Shown here: positions 52,629 to 61,534 of the stretch, piece by piece
Numbering within the stretch: position 1 is the first letter of the stretch
Layout: each line of letters begins with the position of its first letter
Origin: Butyrivibrio fibrisolvens
GTDB taxonomy: Bacteria; Bacillota; Clostridia; Lachnospirales; Lachnospiraceae
Direction of reading: 5' to 3'
NCBI RefSeq assembly: GCF_037113525.1
Contig: NZ_CP146963.1
Span: forward strand, 186,001-250,000
Length of the DNA: 64,000 bases
The notes under the pieces: generated by a model
Told to the model about the DNA's origin: nothing
What the model saw: the letters and a program-made list of their open reading frames with translations, nothing else
The model's database searches: none
Position numbers and translations under genes: made by a program

Positions 52629-53471
52629 ATGAGTAAGTTATTTGATTTAGACAGTCCTTTAATGAGAATTCTTAATAAGGTTGCAGACCTTATGATCTTA
52701 AATGTTTCAACACTTCTGTTTTGTGTTCCGGGCCTTTTTTCAGGCTATGTAGCACTTCAGATCTATACTACAGAGGGAATCGTTAATCTTCCGGCAATAC
52801 TGATGTTCATAGTTTTATCTATTCCGATGGGTAGTGCTATTACCGGAATGCATTTCGTTCTTCTTAAAATGGTAAGAGGCGACGAAGCTTATATTGTTAA
52901 GGATTTCTGGAAATCCTTCAAGCTTAACTTTAAGCAGGCGTCAGTTATATGGCTGATCTTTGAAGTTGCAGCATTCCTTCTTGTTTTGGACTACAAGATT
53001 TATATGGGTTCTGATACCTTTCCTAAGGTTATGCTCATTATGACAGGCGTTGTAGCAGTGATCGTGTTTATCATTTATTTATATGTATTTCCTGTTCTTT
53101 CAAGATTCTCCAATACAATTGGTAATACGCTTAAGAACTCTTTTCTTATGTCGATCCTGGGACTTCCAAGAACACTTGGAATGATGGTCATAACAGGCGT
53201 AGCATTTATGCTCCCTGTGCTTGTTCCGGATCTTATATATCGCATATTCCCGATATACATCCTTTTTGGACTTACACTTCCGGGATTTTTATGTGCGCTT
53301 TTGTACAGCCCTCTTTTCAAGAGATTTGAGCCTGAAGTCAAAGAAGAAGAGCTCTCTACAGAAGAGGAACTTCTTGCAGCTGCAAGAGCTATCCAGGGTG
53401 CTGATGATGCTGAGTATGATGAAGTTGCCAGAATCATTCAGGATGATGGAATGGACGAAGACGATAAGTAA
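52629..53471 (+). CDS. YesL-like (DUF624) membrane protein
   Basis: A 280-residue protein with about five to six membrane helices and an acidic cytoplasmic tail of 60 residues. The opening (FDLDSPLMRILNKVADLMILNVSTLLFCVPG) and the LKMVRGDEAYIVKDFWKSFKLNFKQA segment fit the YesL/DUF624 family, which is found beside carbohydrate ABC transporter genes; its job is not settled. GGTGGG precedes the ATG. The next gene encodes a sugar ABC ATPase, which suits that context, although a terminator lies between them. Confidence 0.85.
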   Translation: MSKLFDLDSPLMRILNKVADLMILNVSTLLFCVPGLFSGYVALQIYTTEGIVNLPAILMFIVLSIPMGSAITGMHFVLLKMVRGDEAYIVKDFWKSFKLNFKQASVIWLIFEVAAFLLVLDYKIYMGSDTFPKVMLIMTGVVAVIVFIIYLYVFPVLSRFSNTIGNTLKNSFLMSILGLPRTLGMMVITGVAFMLPVLVPDLIYRIFPIYILFGLTLPGFLCALLYSPLFKRFEPEVKEEELSTEEELLAAARAIQGADDAEYDEVARIIQDDGMDEDDK

Positions 53472-53480
53472 TAAGCTTTG

Positions 53481-53511
53481 GACCTGTCGACAATGTCGAC
53501 GGGTCTTTTTT
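53481..53511 (+). terminator. Terminator after YesL-like gene
   Basis: GACCTGTCGAC pairs with GTCGACGGGTC around AAT, followed by TTTTTT. Confidence 0.87.
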
Positions 53512-53585
53512 ACAGGCTTTTTAGAATTATGACTATATGAAAAGCAGATGAATACTGTTATTGAACAAACGTTCTAATGTAATCT

Positions 53586-53630
53586 TGTCAATCTGACGTA
53601 AAAGTTTTCGGTTTATTCGTCAGATTGACA
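53586..53630. promoter_or_regulatory. 13-bp inverted repeat upstream of the ABC ATPase gene
   Basis: TGTCAATCTGACG (53586-53598) and CGTCAGATTGACA (53618-53630) are perfect complements 19 bp apart. They lie in the 322-bp gap before the sugar ABC ATPase gene. A shorter GAAC-AAAC-GTTC element precedes them near 53561-53574. No T-run follows, so an operator or an RNA stem-loop of a long leader is more likely than a terminator. Confidence 0.55.
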
Positions 53631-53793
53631 TAAAAACCAGATAATAAAATTACCAATGGACATATTGTCTAAGACCTGTGATTAATTTTGGTAAATCGCT
53701 CCATACACAAAAAACAGAGTAAACGATATACTGAGTAAGGATTGAAAAAATCCAGACTACTATTTCTTTTATTTGAATGGGAGGATTATAAAA

Positions 53794-54903
53794 ATGGCAA
53801 GCTTACAGTTAGAGCATATTACAAAACAGTATCCTAACGGTTTCGTAGCTGTTAAGGACTTTAACCTTGATGTTGAAGATAAGGAATTCATCATTTTCGT
53901 TGGTCCTTCAGGATGCGGAAAATCAACAACACTGCGTATGATCGCAGGTCTTGAAGATATCTCTTCAGGTACACTTAAAATCGGCGGCAAAGTAATGAAC
54001 GATGTAGAGCCTAAGGATCGTGATATCGCGATGGTATTCCAGAACTACGCTCTGTATCCTCATATGACAGTATATGATAACATGGCATTCGGTCTTAAAC
54101 TTCGTAAAGTTCCGAAGGAAGAGATCGACCAGAAAGTTAAGGCTGCAGCTAAGATCCTTGATCTTTCTAACCTTCTTGATCGTAAGCCAAAGGCTCTTTC
54201 AGGTGGTCAGAGACAGCGTGTAGCTATGGGACGTGCTATCGTTCGTAATCCTAAGGTATTCCTTATGGATGAGCCTCTTTCAAACCTTGATGCTAAGCTC
54301 CGTGTTCAGATGAGAACAGAGATCGCTAAGCTTCACCAGAGACTCGGCACAACAATCATCTACGTTACACACGACCAGACAGAGGCTATGACTCTTGGTA
54401 CAAGAATCGTAGTTATGAAGGATGGTGTTGTTCAGCAGGTAGATACACCTCAGAACCTCTATGACAAGCCAGAAAACCTCTTCGTTGCTGGATTCATGGG
54501 ATCACCTCAGATGAACTTCCTTGATGCTGATGTTGAAGTTGCTGGAGATACAGCATACCTCAAGATCGCTGATCAGAAGATTGAGCTTCCTCCGGCTAAG
54601 TCCAAGAAGCTTATCGAGGGTAACTACAACGGTAAGAAGGTTACATTCGGTATCCGTCCTGAAGATGTTGATGATTCAGAGATGTTCGTTAACACTTCTA
54701 AGGCTGTATTCGAGTCAACAATCAACGTATACGAGCTTCTTGGTGCAGAAGTTTATCTGTACTTCGATCTCGAAGGATTCCCTATCACAGCAAGAGTTGA
54801 TTCTCGTACAACAGCTAGACCTGGTGATAAGGTTAAGTTCGGTTTCGATGTTGAGAAGATCCACGTATTCGACAAAGAGACAGAGAAGACAATCACAAAC
54901 TAA
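53794..54903 (+). CDS. ugpC: Sugar ABC transporter ATPase, MsmX/UgpC type
   Basis: A 369-residue ATPase that powers many different CUT1 sugar uptake systems. Walker A GPSGCGKST near 36, Q-loop FQNYALYPHMT, signature LSGGQRQRVAMGRA near 135, Walker B VFLMDEPLSNLDAKLR near 155, H-loop VTHDQTEAM; the C-terminal 130 residues form the TOBE-type regulatory domain. GGGAGG lies 9 bases before the chosen ATG; a start 7 codons earlier has no site. It stands alone, as the shared ATPase often does, with strongly biased codons and its own terminator, so it probably serves transporters elsewhere in the genome. Confidence 0.95.
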   Translation: MASLQLEHITKQYPNGFVAVKDFNLDVEDKEFIIFVGPSGCGKSTTLRMIAGLEDISSGTLKIGGKVMNDVEPKDRDIAMVFQNYALYPHMTVYDNMAFGLKLRKVPKEEIDQKVKAAAKILDLSNLLDRKPKALSGGQRQRVAMGRAIVRNPKVFLMDEPLSNLDAKLRVQMRTEIAKLHQRLGTTIIYVTHDQTEAMTLGTRIVVMKDGVVQQVDTPQNLYDKPENLFVAGFMGSPQMNFLDADVEVAGDTAYLKIADQKIELPPAKSKKLIEGNYNGKKVTFGIRPEDVDDSEMFVNTSKAVFESTINVYELLGAEVYLYFDLEGFPITARVDSRTTARPGDKVKFGFDVEKIHVFDKETEKTITN

Positions 54904-54916
54904 TAATAGTTTATTT

Positions 54917-54946
54917 AAAGGCAGAGCTTTTGGCTCTGCCTTTTTT
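54917..54946 (+). terminator. Terminator of the ABC ATPase gene
   Basis: AAAGGCAGAGC pairs with GCTCTGCCTTT around TTTTG, with a T-run. A weaker GC-rich inverted repeat (GGCCCTGCC... GACAGGAC) follows near 54995-55032. Confidence 0.9.
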
Positions 54947-55193
54947 GTGCTAATTACATCTCAGATATTTTGATCTGTTGAAAATCAGGCAAAAAAAGGC
55001 CCTGCCCGGAGATATACTCAGCAGACAGGACATTTTATAGGATTTTATTTATCATAGTATTACTTCCTTTCAACTACTATATCGGATATTTATGATAAAA
55101 CTTTAGTAGTTTCCGCCATATTTAAGGTTTATTAATGTATAATGTAAGTTGTTTGACTAGGAATTGTACGGAAATGAAGGGAACTAATGGGAG

Positions 55194-56633
55194 ATGAGAC
55201 ATAATTTACATAGATCCGGAATTCTTGCAGGCGCTGTAGAAACGGCATTATGCCTTGTTATGATACTTGCACTTGTTCTTACAGGATGCGAGAGCACGTA
55301 TACGGCACCGGATACAGGGGCTACTGCTGTTATGCTTACCAGCATGGAGGAGGCTGCTCTTTCTGACGATGCAGTTTCATATGATACAATTCAGGATGCT
55401 TCCACGGAGTATACAACTGATGTAGTTATCGAGGTAGAGGACGACAGTGCAAATGCGGCTACATCTGCAAGCACATTTGTAGTAGAAGGATCTCCTGCTC
55501 AAACTTTTTATGTGGAGGGTACTCCTGCTGTAGTCAGCGATTCAGATTCCAAGGAAGATGATTCCATGGTGCTTAATGACCAGTCTCAGGGTACAGATGT
55601 TGATGTAACAAAACTTGTTGCAGAGTCTCAGGAAGAAAACACTGCTACAACTGAGAGTTCATCTTCTGCAGAGGCTACAACTGTAGAAGAAGTACAGGAG
55701 AAGACAGTTGCATCTGAAACAGGAGATGTTACTTATGGTATAGATGTTGCTTCCTATCAGGGTGTTATAAACTGGGAGAAAGTTGCTGCATCAGGCGTTG
55801 GCTTTGCAATGGTCAGAGTTGGTTACAGATCTAACGACGGTGTTCTTCATGAAGATGCCAATGCAAGATACAATCTCCAGGAAGCTAATAAATATGGTAT
55901 AAAGACAGGCGCATATTTCTTTTCCAGAGCTACGAGCTCAGAAGAAGCTACTCAGGAAGCTAACCTTTGCATCAGTATAATAAGTGGATACTCAATTACC
56001 TATCCTGTTGCTTATAACTGTGAGGGATACAATAAGTCTACAAGCCGTCAGTATGGTATTTCCATGCAGGACAGATCATCTTATGCACAGACTTTCCTTT
56101 CAACTGTTCAGAGTGCCGGATATACACCTATGTTCTACGCTTCCCGTAATGAGCTTTCTAATGGAAAAGACTGGGATACAGGATCTCTTGCAGGAAGTAA
56201 CAAGATCTGGCTTGCATATTATCCTTCAGATCCATCTGTTACAAGCCCGGGATATTCAGGTTCCTACTGTATGTGGCAGTATACAAGTAAAGGTTCTGTT
56301 CCTGGAATTAATGGTAATGTTGATATAGATATAGCATACTTTGGCTATTCAGGTACAAGCTCGAAGAAGTCTGATACTGCAACAGAAAGCGTTACAGCTA
56401 ATGTTGAGTCTGGTATGCAGTTTACAGAAGTTAATGAGACAGTTACCTGTAAGGACGTACTTAATCTTCGTGATCGTCCAAGCCAGGGAGAGGGCTCTGT
56501 TGTTATAGCACAGATCAAGAACGGCGAGACAGTAACAAGAACAGGCTATAATTCTACAACGGGCTGGAGCAGAGTAGTATATAACGGCCAGACCTTGTAT
56601 TGTGTCAGCAGCTACCTTGTAGTTGTTGAGTAG
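55194..56633 (+). CDS. GH25 lysozyme-like lipoprotein with SH3 domain
   Basis: A 479-residue surface lipoprotein. The signal segment ends in lipobox VLTGC near 34; a Thr/Ser/Glu-rich linker runs to about 180; the GH25 (Cpl-1/Acm type) barrel spans about 182-385 (YGIDVASYQGVINWEKVAASG; FAMVRVGYRS); a C-terminal SH3 domain lies at about 405-479 (DVLNLRDRPSQGEGSVV). GH25 enzymes cut the muramic acid-glucosamine bond of peptidoglycan. The expected Asp-x-Glu catalytic pair appears as YNCEGYN, keeping Glu but with Asn in place of Asp. GAAGGG lies about 12 bases before the ATG and GGGAG directly abuts it. Confidence 0.9.
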   Translation: MRHNLHRSGILAGAVETALCLVMILALVLTGCESTYTAPDTGATAVMLTSMEEAALSDDAVSYDTIQDASTEYTTDVVIEVEDDSANAATSASTFVVEGSPAQTFYVEGTPAVVSDSDSKEDDSMVLNDQSQGTDVDVTKLVAESQEENTATTESSSSAEATTVEEVQEKTVASETGDVTYGIDVASYQGVINWEKVAASGVGFAMVRVGYRSNDGVLHEDANARYNLQEANKYGIKTGAYFFSRATSSEEATQEANLCISIISGYSITYPVAYNCEGYNKSTSRQYGISMQDRSSYAQTFLSTVQSAGYTPMFYASRNELSNGKDWDTGSLAGSNKIWLAYYPSDPSVTSPGYSGSYCMWQYTSKGSVPGINGNVDIDIAYFGYSGTSSKKSDTATESVTANVESGMQFTEVNETVTCKDVLNLRDRPSQGEGSVVIAQIKNGETVTRTGYNSTTGWSRVVYNGQTLYCVSSYLVVVE

Positions 56634-56723
56634 AAGAAAAAATAACGATATTTGCATACATACGTAAAATAAGCTAAAATTACCATTGTTATGTATTTAT
56701 GACATATGAAATGAGGTTAACTA

Positions 56724-57815
56724 ATGATTTCCGCACAGATAATCAAGCAGAGTATAAGCCAGTTGCAGGCTATTACAAGGGTAGATCTTACAGTTATGGA
56801 TCTTTCCGGTAATATTGTTGCAAGTACTAAGGACAATGAGGAGATGGACTCAAGTCTTATTGTCAGCTTTGCAAATTCACCTGTAGATTCACAGGCAATA
56901 GGCAACAGACATCTTCTTAAAATTATGGATGAGAGCGAGCCTGCCTATATCCTTATTGCCAGCGGCAATGATGAAGGAGTATACACAGTTGGTAAGATAT
57001 GTGTATGCCAGCTTCAGGATCTTATAGTTGCTTATAAGGAGAGGTTTGACAGAAACAACTTCTTCCAGAATCTGATGCTTGATAACCTTCTTCTTATAGA
57101 TATCTATAACAGAGCTAAAAAGCTCCACATAGATGCAGTAAGACCACGAGTTGTAATAATCGTAGAGACAGGCAAGGACAATGATAATACCGTATCAGAG
57201 CTTCTTGGAAGTATCTACACAACTCAGGCTGGTGATTATATCACTGCTGTTGATGAGAACAGTATCATTCTTATCAAGTCAGTAGATAATCCTGATAACT
57301 ATGATGAGATCGCTCATGTTGCAACAACAATCGTAGACATGATGAACACAGAGGCTATGCTTAATGCCCGTGTTGCTTACGGTACAATTGTTGGAGAACT
57401 TAAGGATCTTTCAAAGTCATATAAAGAAGCCAAGATGGCACTTGAAGTAGGTAAGATCTTCTATGCAGAAAAGAATGTTAATGCTTACAACACACTTGGT
57501 ATAGGAAGACTTATTTATCAGCTTCCTGTTAACCTGTGTCATATTTTCCTTGAAGAGATATTTGGAGAAAATGATGTTCTCGATCAGCTTGATGAAGAGA
57601 CGCTTAGTACAATAGCCAAGTTCTTTGAGAATAATCTTAATGTATCAGAGACATCACGTCAGCTGTTCGTACATCGTAACACGCTCGTATATCGTATTGA
57701 GAAGCTTGAGAGAAGTACAGGCCTTGATATACGTAAATTTGATGATGCACTTACATTCAAGATTGCCCTTATGGTATCAAACTATATCAAATACCTTGAT
57801 GCCAATCAGTATTGA
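56724..57815 (+). CDS. CdaR/PucR-type transcription regulator
   Basis: A 363-residue regulator of the CdaR (sugar diacid) group. N-terminal sensor domain about 1-130 (ITRVDLTVMDLSGNIVAST), a GGDEF-like middle region 140-260 with no catalytic motif, and the C-terminal PucR helix-turn-helix about 300-358 (FFENNLNVSETSRQLFVHRN, TLVYRIEKLERSTGLDIRK). GAGG lies 7 bases before the ATG. The inducer is not readable. The stop codon overlaps the -35 box of the SRP RNA gene that follows. Confidence 0.92.
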   Translation: MISAQIIKQSISQLQAITRVDLTVMDLSGNIVASTKDNEEMDSSLIVSFANSPVDSQAIGNRHLLKIMDESEPAYILIASGNDEGVYTVGKICVCQLQDLIVAYKERFDRNNFFQNLMLDNLLLIDIYNRAKKLHIDAVRPRVVIIVETGKDNDNTVSELLGSIYTTQAGDYITAVDENSIILIKSVDNPDNYDEIAHVATTIVDMMNTEAMLNARVAYGTIVGELKDLSKSYKEAKMALEVGKIFYAEKNVNAYNTLGIGRLIYQLPVNLCHIFLEEIFGENDVLDQLDEETLSTIAKFFENNLNVSETSRQLFVHRNTLVYRIEKLERSTGLDIRKFDDALTFKIALMVSNYIKYLDANQY

Positions 57816-57840
57816 CAAATAAACGAAAAAAGGATATATT
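57812..57840 (+). promoter_or_regulatory. Consensus promoter of SRP RNA
   Basis: TTGACA at 57812-57817, 17-bp spacer and TATATT at 57835-57840. Initiation near 57847-57850 fits the folded RNA. The TGA inside TTGACA is the stop codon of the regulator gene. Confidence 0.88.
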
Positions 57841-57849
57841 ACTAGCATT

Positions 57850-58014
57850 GCGGCTCTGTGAAGGGTGCATATATTTTGTAAATAGCCGGGTCTTATGCAA
57901 TGGGACTTTGCGAAACGTGTCAGGTCGGGAACGAAGCAGCACTAAGCATTTCATCTCATGTGTTGTAAGGTGCCTTGTTATTATGCAGGGTATGTGCATC
58001 CGTCACAGGGTCGC
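57850..58014 (+). ncRNA. ffs: Signal recognition particle RNA
   Basis: An RNA of about 165 nt closed by GCGGCTCTGTGA (57850-57861) and TCACAGGGTCGC (58003-58014). The middle holds the universal Ffh-binding hairpin: GTCAGGTC, GGGAACGAAGCAGC and CACTAAGC with the GGAA-type tip and asymmetric loop. With Ffh it guides membrane and secreted proteins to the Sec machinery. Its length lies between the short 4.5S form and the 270-nt Bacillus form. The closing stem followed by ATTTTCGTTTT probably acts as terminator. Confidence 0.92.
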
Positions 58015-58099
58015 ATTTTCGTTTTAGTAAAAGCGCAGGTTGAAGACATTAAAATCTTTGATCACAGGAATTATAGAATAGCTTCTATTGATAAAAAAT

Positions 58100-59134
58100 A
58101 TGAAAGATGATTTAAACAGTTTATATAAAAATTGCACATTATGTCCCCGTATGTGTAGGGTAGACAGGACTGCCGGACAAAAGGGATTTTGCAGGGAAAG
58201 CGGAAATCCTGCAGCGGCAAGGGCTGCGCTTCATTTCTGGGAAGAACCCTGCATATCAGGTCAGACCGGATCAGGAGCGGTCTTCTTTTCAGGCTGTAAT
58301 ATGGGATGTGTTTTCTGCCAAAACTATGAGATAGCACATGACGAGGTGAGAAAAGAGATTACGCAAGACAGGTTAGCTGATATATTCCTTGAACTTCAGG
58401 ATAAAAAAGCTGCCAATATTAACCTGGTAACTCCTACGCATTTTATTCCGGGTATAGTAATGGCTTTGGAAAGCGCCAAGAATAAGGGACTTAAGATTCC
58501 TGTTGTATATAACACAAGTTCTTATGAAAACGTGGAGTCACTAAAGCTTTTAGACGGCCTTGTTGATATCTATCTTCCTGATTGTAAATATTATAGTGGT
58601 GATCTATCTGCAAAATACAGTAAGGCAGCAGACTATTTTGAAAAAGCGCTTCCTGCGATTGAAGAGATGGTAAGGCAGACAGGAAGTCCGTCTTTTTATA
58701 TGCCGCATGTCCATCCGGGAAGTTCAAGCGATGAGGATTGCAATAAAAGTATATCTGCTGATAAATATAATGATATTGTTGCAGGAGATGAGTCTTTAGA
58801 AGATACAGAAAGCTCTGATTATACAGGACCTCTTATGAAGAAGGGAACCATTGTCAGACACCTTCTTTTGCCGGGGCATCTTGATGATTCTATTAAGATC
58901 GTTACAAAACTTCATGAAAAGTTTGGAGATAAGATCTATATAAGCCTTATGAATCAGTATACTCCCATGCCGCATAGTGCTGTATTTCCAGAGCTTACTA
59001 ATACAGTGAGCAGTGATGATTATGATAAGCTTATTGACCACGCTATAGATATTGGAGTTGAGAACGCGTTTATACAGGGCGATGAAACTGATAAGAGCAG
59101 CTTCATACCTGCCTTTGACTACAGCGGATTATAA
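58100..59134 (+). CDS. Radical SAM protein, PflA-like (YgiQ/AmmeMemo-type group)
   Basis: A 344-residue protein related to pyruvate-formate-lyase-activating enzymes. N-terminal cysteines (CTLCPRMCRVDR, GFCRESG) precede the radical SAM motif SGCNMGCVFCQN near 70; then LVTPTHFIPG, YNTSSYENVESLKLL and DIYLPDCKYYSG. A Ser/Asp-rich insert of about 35 residues (about 215-250) interrupts the C-terminal part, before IVRHLLLPGHLDDS. Such proteins are often called putative PflA; the true substrate is unknown. ATG 58100 has no good ribosome site; a TTG at 58088 is in frame. It converges on the Rrf2 gene. Confidence 0.88.
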   Translation: MKDDLNSLYKNCTLCPRMCRVDRTAGQKGFCRESGNPAAARAALHFWEEPCISGQTGSGAVFFSGCNMGCVFCQNYEIAHDEVRKEITQDRLADIFLELQDKKAANINLVTPTHFIPGIVMALESAKNKGLKIPVVYNTSSYENVESLKLLDGLVDIYLPDCKYYSGDLSAKYSKAADYFEKALPAIEEMVRQTGSPSFYMPHVHPGSSSDEDCNKSISADKYNDIVAGDESLEDTESSDYTGPLMKKGTIVRHLLLPGHLDDSIKIVTKLHEKFGDKIYISLMNQYTPMPHSAVFPELTNTVSSDDYDKLIDHAIDIGVENAFIQGDETDKSSFIPAFDYSGL

Positions 59135-59136
59135 AA

Positions 59137-59162
59137 AAGAGCCTTGGATAAAGGCTCTTTTT
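59137..59162. terminator. Bidirectional terminator between radical SAM and Rrf2 genes
   Basis: AAAGAGCCTT pairs with AAGGCTCTTT around GGATA, with A-rich and T-rich flanks, so it can work on both strands. Confidence 0.88.
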
Positions 59163-59181
59163 GCAAAGTCATTATGTAAGT

Positions 59182-59631
59182 TTAGATAGAGTAGTCATAT
59201 CCGCCTGCGATCATCTGTTCCTGATCGATCAGGTCCTGAAGAGTATAGCGGTCTACATAATCATTGATGACCTTATCAAGACCGCGCCAAAATCCGAGGG
59301 TTGGACAATCTTCTGAGCGGGGACAGTTAACGCCGTCGCTTCCGGCATCAGCAAGACACTCAATAGGAGAAAGACTTCCTTCCATTGTGCGGAGGATATC
59401 GCCTACCTTATATTCATAAGGTCTTCTTGCAAGTCTGTGGCCGCCATTGTTGCCGCGCATGCTGCGAAGAAAACCTGCCTTGTTAAGATTCGTTACGATC
59501 TGCTCAAGGTACTTCACTGTGATTCCCTGTCTTTCAGAGATATCTTTAAGTGCAATATATTCGCCACTATCGTGAAGAGCCAGATCGATCATGACTCTGA
59601 GTGCGTATCTTCCTTTAGTTGAAATTTTCAT
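59182..59631 (-). CDS. Rrf2-family (IscR-like) regulator
   Basis: A 149-residue transcription regulator. Winged helix at the N-terminus (KISTKGRYALRVMIDLAL, RQGITVKYLEQIVTNLNKAG, FLRSMRGNNGGHRLAR). Three cysteines (CLADAGSDGVNC and SEDC, near 95-115) are placed as possible Fe-S ligands, as in IscR; the first two are further apart than in E. coli IscR. It may sense iron-sulfur status, or cysteine as CymR does. The start at 59631 is supported by AGAGGAAAG; the frame runs further upstream without a site. tadA is divergent. No isc/suf genes are in this window. Confidence 0.93.
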   Translation of the reverse strand: MKISTKGRYALRVMIDLALHDSGEYIALKDISERQGITVKYLEQIVTNLNKAGFLRSMRGNNGGHRLARRPYEYKVGDILRTMEGSLSPIECLADAGSDGVNCPRSEDCPTLGFWRGLDKVINDYVDRYTLQDLIDQEQMIAGGYDYSI

Positions 59632-59821
59632 AATGCTTTCCTCTTTTGTAATCTGTAAATCTGTATTGTTGCATGGAATATATAACTTATATATAATCTT
59701 CACATAAACCGGCCGATAATCTTTTTGGCCACATAAATAATGCTTATGATAGCAATATATTTATGGAGTGAATTTATTATAACACAAAACCTACCAGAAT
59801 AGTATGATTTGATTTGAAAAA

Positions 59822-60370
59822 ATGAAAAAAATTTTTGATAATATAGAAAAAGAGCATAATTACTACATGAAAGAGGCCCTGAAGCAGGCTAAAAAGGCAT
59901 ATGCCATTGGCGAAGTACCTATTGGATGCGTAATAGTGTATGACGGCGAGATAATAGGCAGAGGCTACAACAGGAGAAATACTGATAAATCAGTGCTTTG
60001 CCATGCCGAGATATCAGCCATGAAAAAGGCCGGTAAGATCATTAAAGACTGGCGCCTTGAAGACTGCACCTTATATGTAACACTTGAACCCTGCCAGATG
60101 TGTGCAGGCGCCATAGTTCAGGCCAGGATCCCCAAGGTCGTAATAGGAAGCAGGAGCCAGAAATCAGGATGCGGAGGAACTCTTCTTAACATCCTTGAAA
60201 ACCCTGACTTTAACCATCAGTGCGAAGTTGTGAGGGATGTTATGGAAGAAGAGTGTAGCAGCATTCTTAAGAAGTTCTTCCTTGAATTAAGGATCCGCAA
60301 TAAGATGGAAAAAGAAGCAAGAAAGGCACAGCAGCAGGAAGAAGCGAGAAAGCAGGAAGAGGATACGTAA
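59822..60370 (+). CDS. tadA: tRNA-specific adenosine deaminase
   Basis: A 182-residue zinc enzyme that makes inosine at the wobble base of tRNA-Arg. Motifs: VPIGCVIVYDGEIIGRGYNRR, zinc ligand and catalytic Glu in CHAEISAM near 61, and the two Cys ligands in EPCQMCAGAIVQARI near 91. A charged helical tail (REARK/QEE-rich) extends past the normal end. No clear ribosome site precedes the ATG. In many Firmicutes tadA lies next to the SRP RNA and dnaX; here the SRP RNA lies 1.8 kb upstream with two genes between. Confidence 0.95.
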   Translation: MKKIFDNIEKEHNYYMKEALKQAKKAYAIGEVPIGCVIVYDGEIIGRGYNRRNTDKSVLCHAEISAMKKAGKIIKDWRLEDCTLYVTLEPCQMCAGAIVQARIPKVVIGSRSQKSGCGGTLLNILENPDFNHQCEVVRDVMEEECSSILKKFFLELRIRNKMEKEARKAQQQEEARKQEEDT

Positions 60371-60423
60371 AAAATAATCCAGATTTGGCTTAAGCCTTTA
60401 TATAGACTTATCGCCGATAAAGA

Positions 60424-61314
60424 TTACTTCGTTTTTCCTTCCAGATATTTCTCGAGCTGTTTGAGATGTTCTTTTCCACCGCTAAGAGATTCGTGTTTGT
60501 GAGCCTTGCGATAGCTTGAGGGTGACATGCCCTTATCCAGTTTAAATGCTTTTGTAAAAACGAGCGGGTCGTTGTAACCCGAAGATATAGCGATACTTTC
60601 GATTGGAAGGTCTGTGACTTTTAAAAGGTCACAGGCCTTTGATATTCTGTAGGAACTAAGGTACTGCTGTGGTGACACGCCAAGAGTCTTTTCAAAAAGA
60701 GTGTATAGATAACTCCTGTTAATGCACACGTAATCTGCAACATCAGTGATCTTTATAGGGTTATAGTAGTTACCCCTGATAAAAGAAATTGCCTTTTGTA
60801 CATAGTTATTGGCACTTTCTGATTCGCCCCTTTCCGAAGTCTGACTTCCTGCGACAACAGAAAGGAAAAGGTGGAGCTGACCATTTCTTTCAAGGGAATC
60901 AGCTATACTAAAAGTATTGTGTTCCATCATGTCATGAACGATGGAATAAATTTTGTCGGAATCACTATTTCTGAATATTGGCTGGTCTGCAGAAAGAGAG
61001 AGCTGTTCAACGATAGATGCAGCAAGCTTTCCTCCAAAACCTACCCATACATATGTCCAGGGATCGTTTTCATCAGCTTCATAATAGGAGAGCTCATCAG
61101 GTGTGATAAGAAAACCTGTTCCTTCGGTAAGCTTATACTCTTTTCCCTTCAACCTGAAAATGCCCTTGCCGCTTAAGATGTAGTGGATCATGTGATGAGG
61201 CTTTATTGCAGGGCCAAAGTGGTGATGTGGCTGAGTCTTGGACAGACCGCAGCTTGTCACATAAAGGCTTTCATTTTCTTCAGCTGTAAACTCTAATTTA
61301 TAAGCTTTTTCCAT
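60424..61314 (-). CDS. AraC-family regulator with cupin sensor domain
   Basis: A 296-residue transcription regulator. N-terminal arabinose-binding-type cupin about 25-105 (HHHFGPAIKPHHMIHYILSGKGIF; FLITPDELSYYEAD), and C-terminal double helix-turn-helix about 180-275 (IKITDVADYVCINRSYLYTLF, GVSPQQYLSSYRISKACDLL, SIAISSGYNDPLVFTKAFK). It probably activates a sugar-use gene cluster not visible here. AAGGAATC precedes the ATG by 4-6 bases. It converges on tadA. Confidence 0.93.
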   Translation of the reverse strand: MEKAYKLEFTAEENESLYVTSCGLSKTQPHHHFGPAIKPHHMIHYILSGKGIFRLKGKEYKLTEGTGFLITPDELSYYEADENDPWTYVWVGFGGKLAASIVEQLSLSADQPIFRNSDSDKIYSIVHDMMEHNTFSIADSLERNGQLHLFLSVVAGSQTSERGESESANNYVQKAISFIRGNYYNPIKITDVADYVCINRSYLYTLFEKTLGVSPQQYLSSYRISKACDLLKVTDLPIESIAISSGYNDPLVFTKAFKLDKGMSPSSYRKAHKHESLSGGKEHLKQLEKYLEGKTK

Positions 61315-61462
61315 AAAGATTCCTTATCGAATAAACATGGGTTTCTATAGGTAATTGTAGCCTAGTTTTAATTGGGCGTTCAAGTATATAAATCTTACCT
61401 GTTCACAGTTTAAATCCTCTTATTTTATTTAAAAATCAGTTTTTTTCACTTGAATGCTTGTG

Positions 61463-61468
61463 TATAAT
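61463..61468 (+). promoter_or_regulatory. -10 TATAAT upstream of XpaC-like gene
   Basis: A perfect TATAAT hexamer 66 bp before the ATG at 61535. A T-rich stretch lies in place of a -35, which remains unclear. Confidence 0.5.
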
Positions 61469-61534
61469 AGAGTAGACATCTTTTAGAAAATAATTATGCA
61501 CTTAGAATGTGTTTCGGGTAGATTGGAGAGGAAA

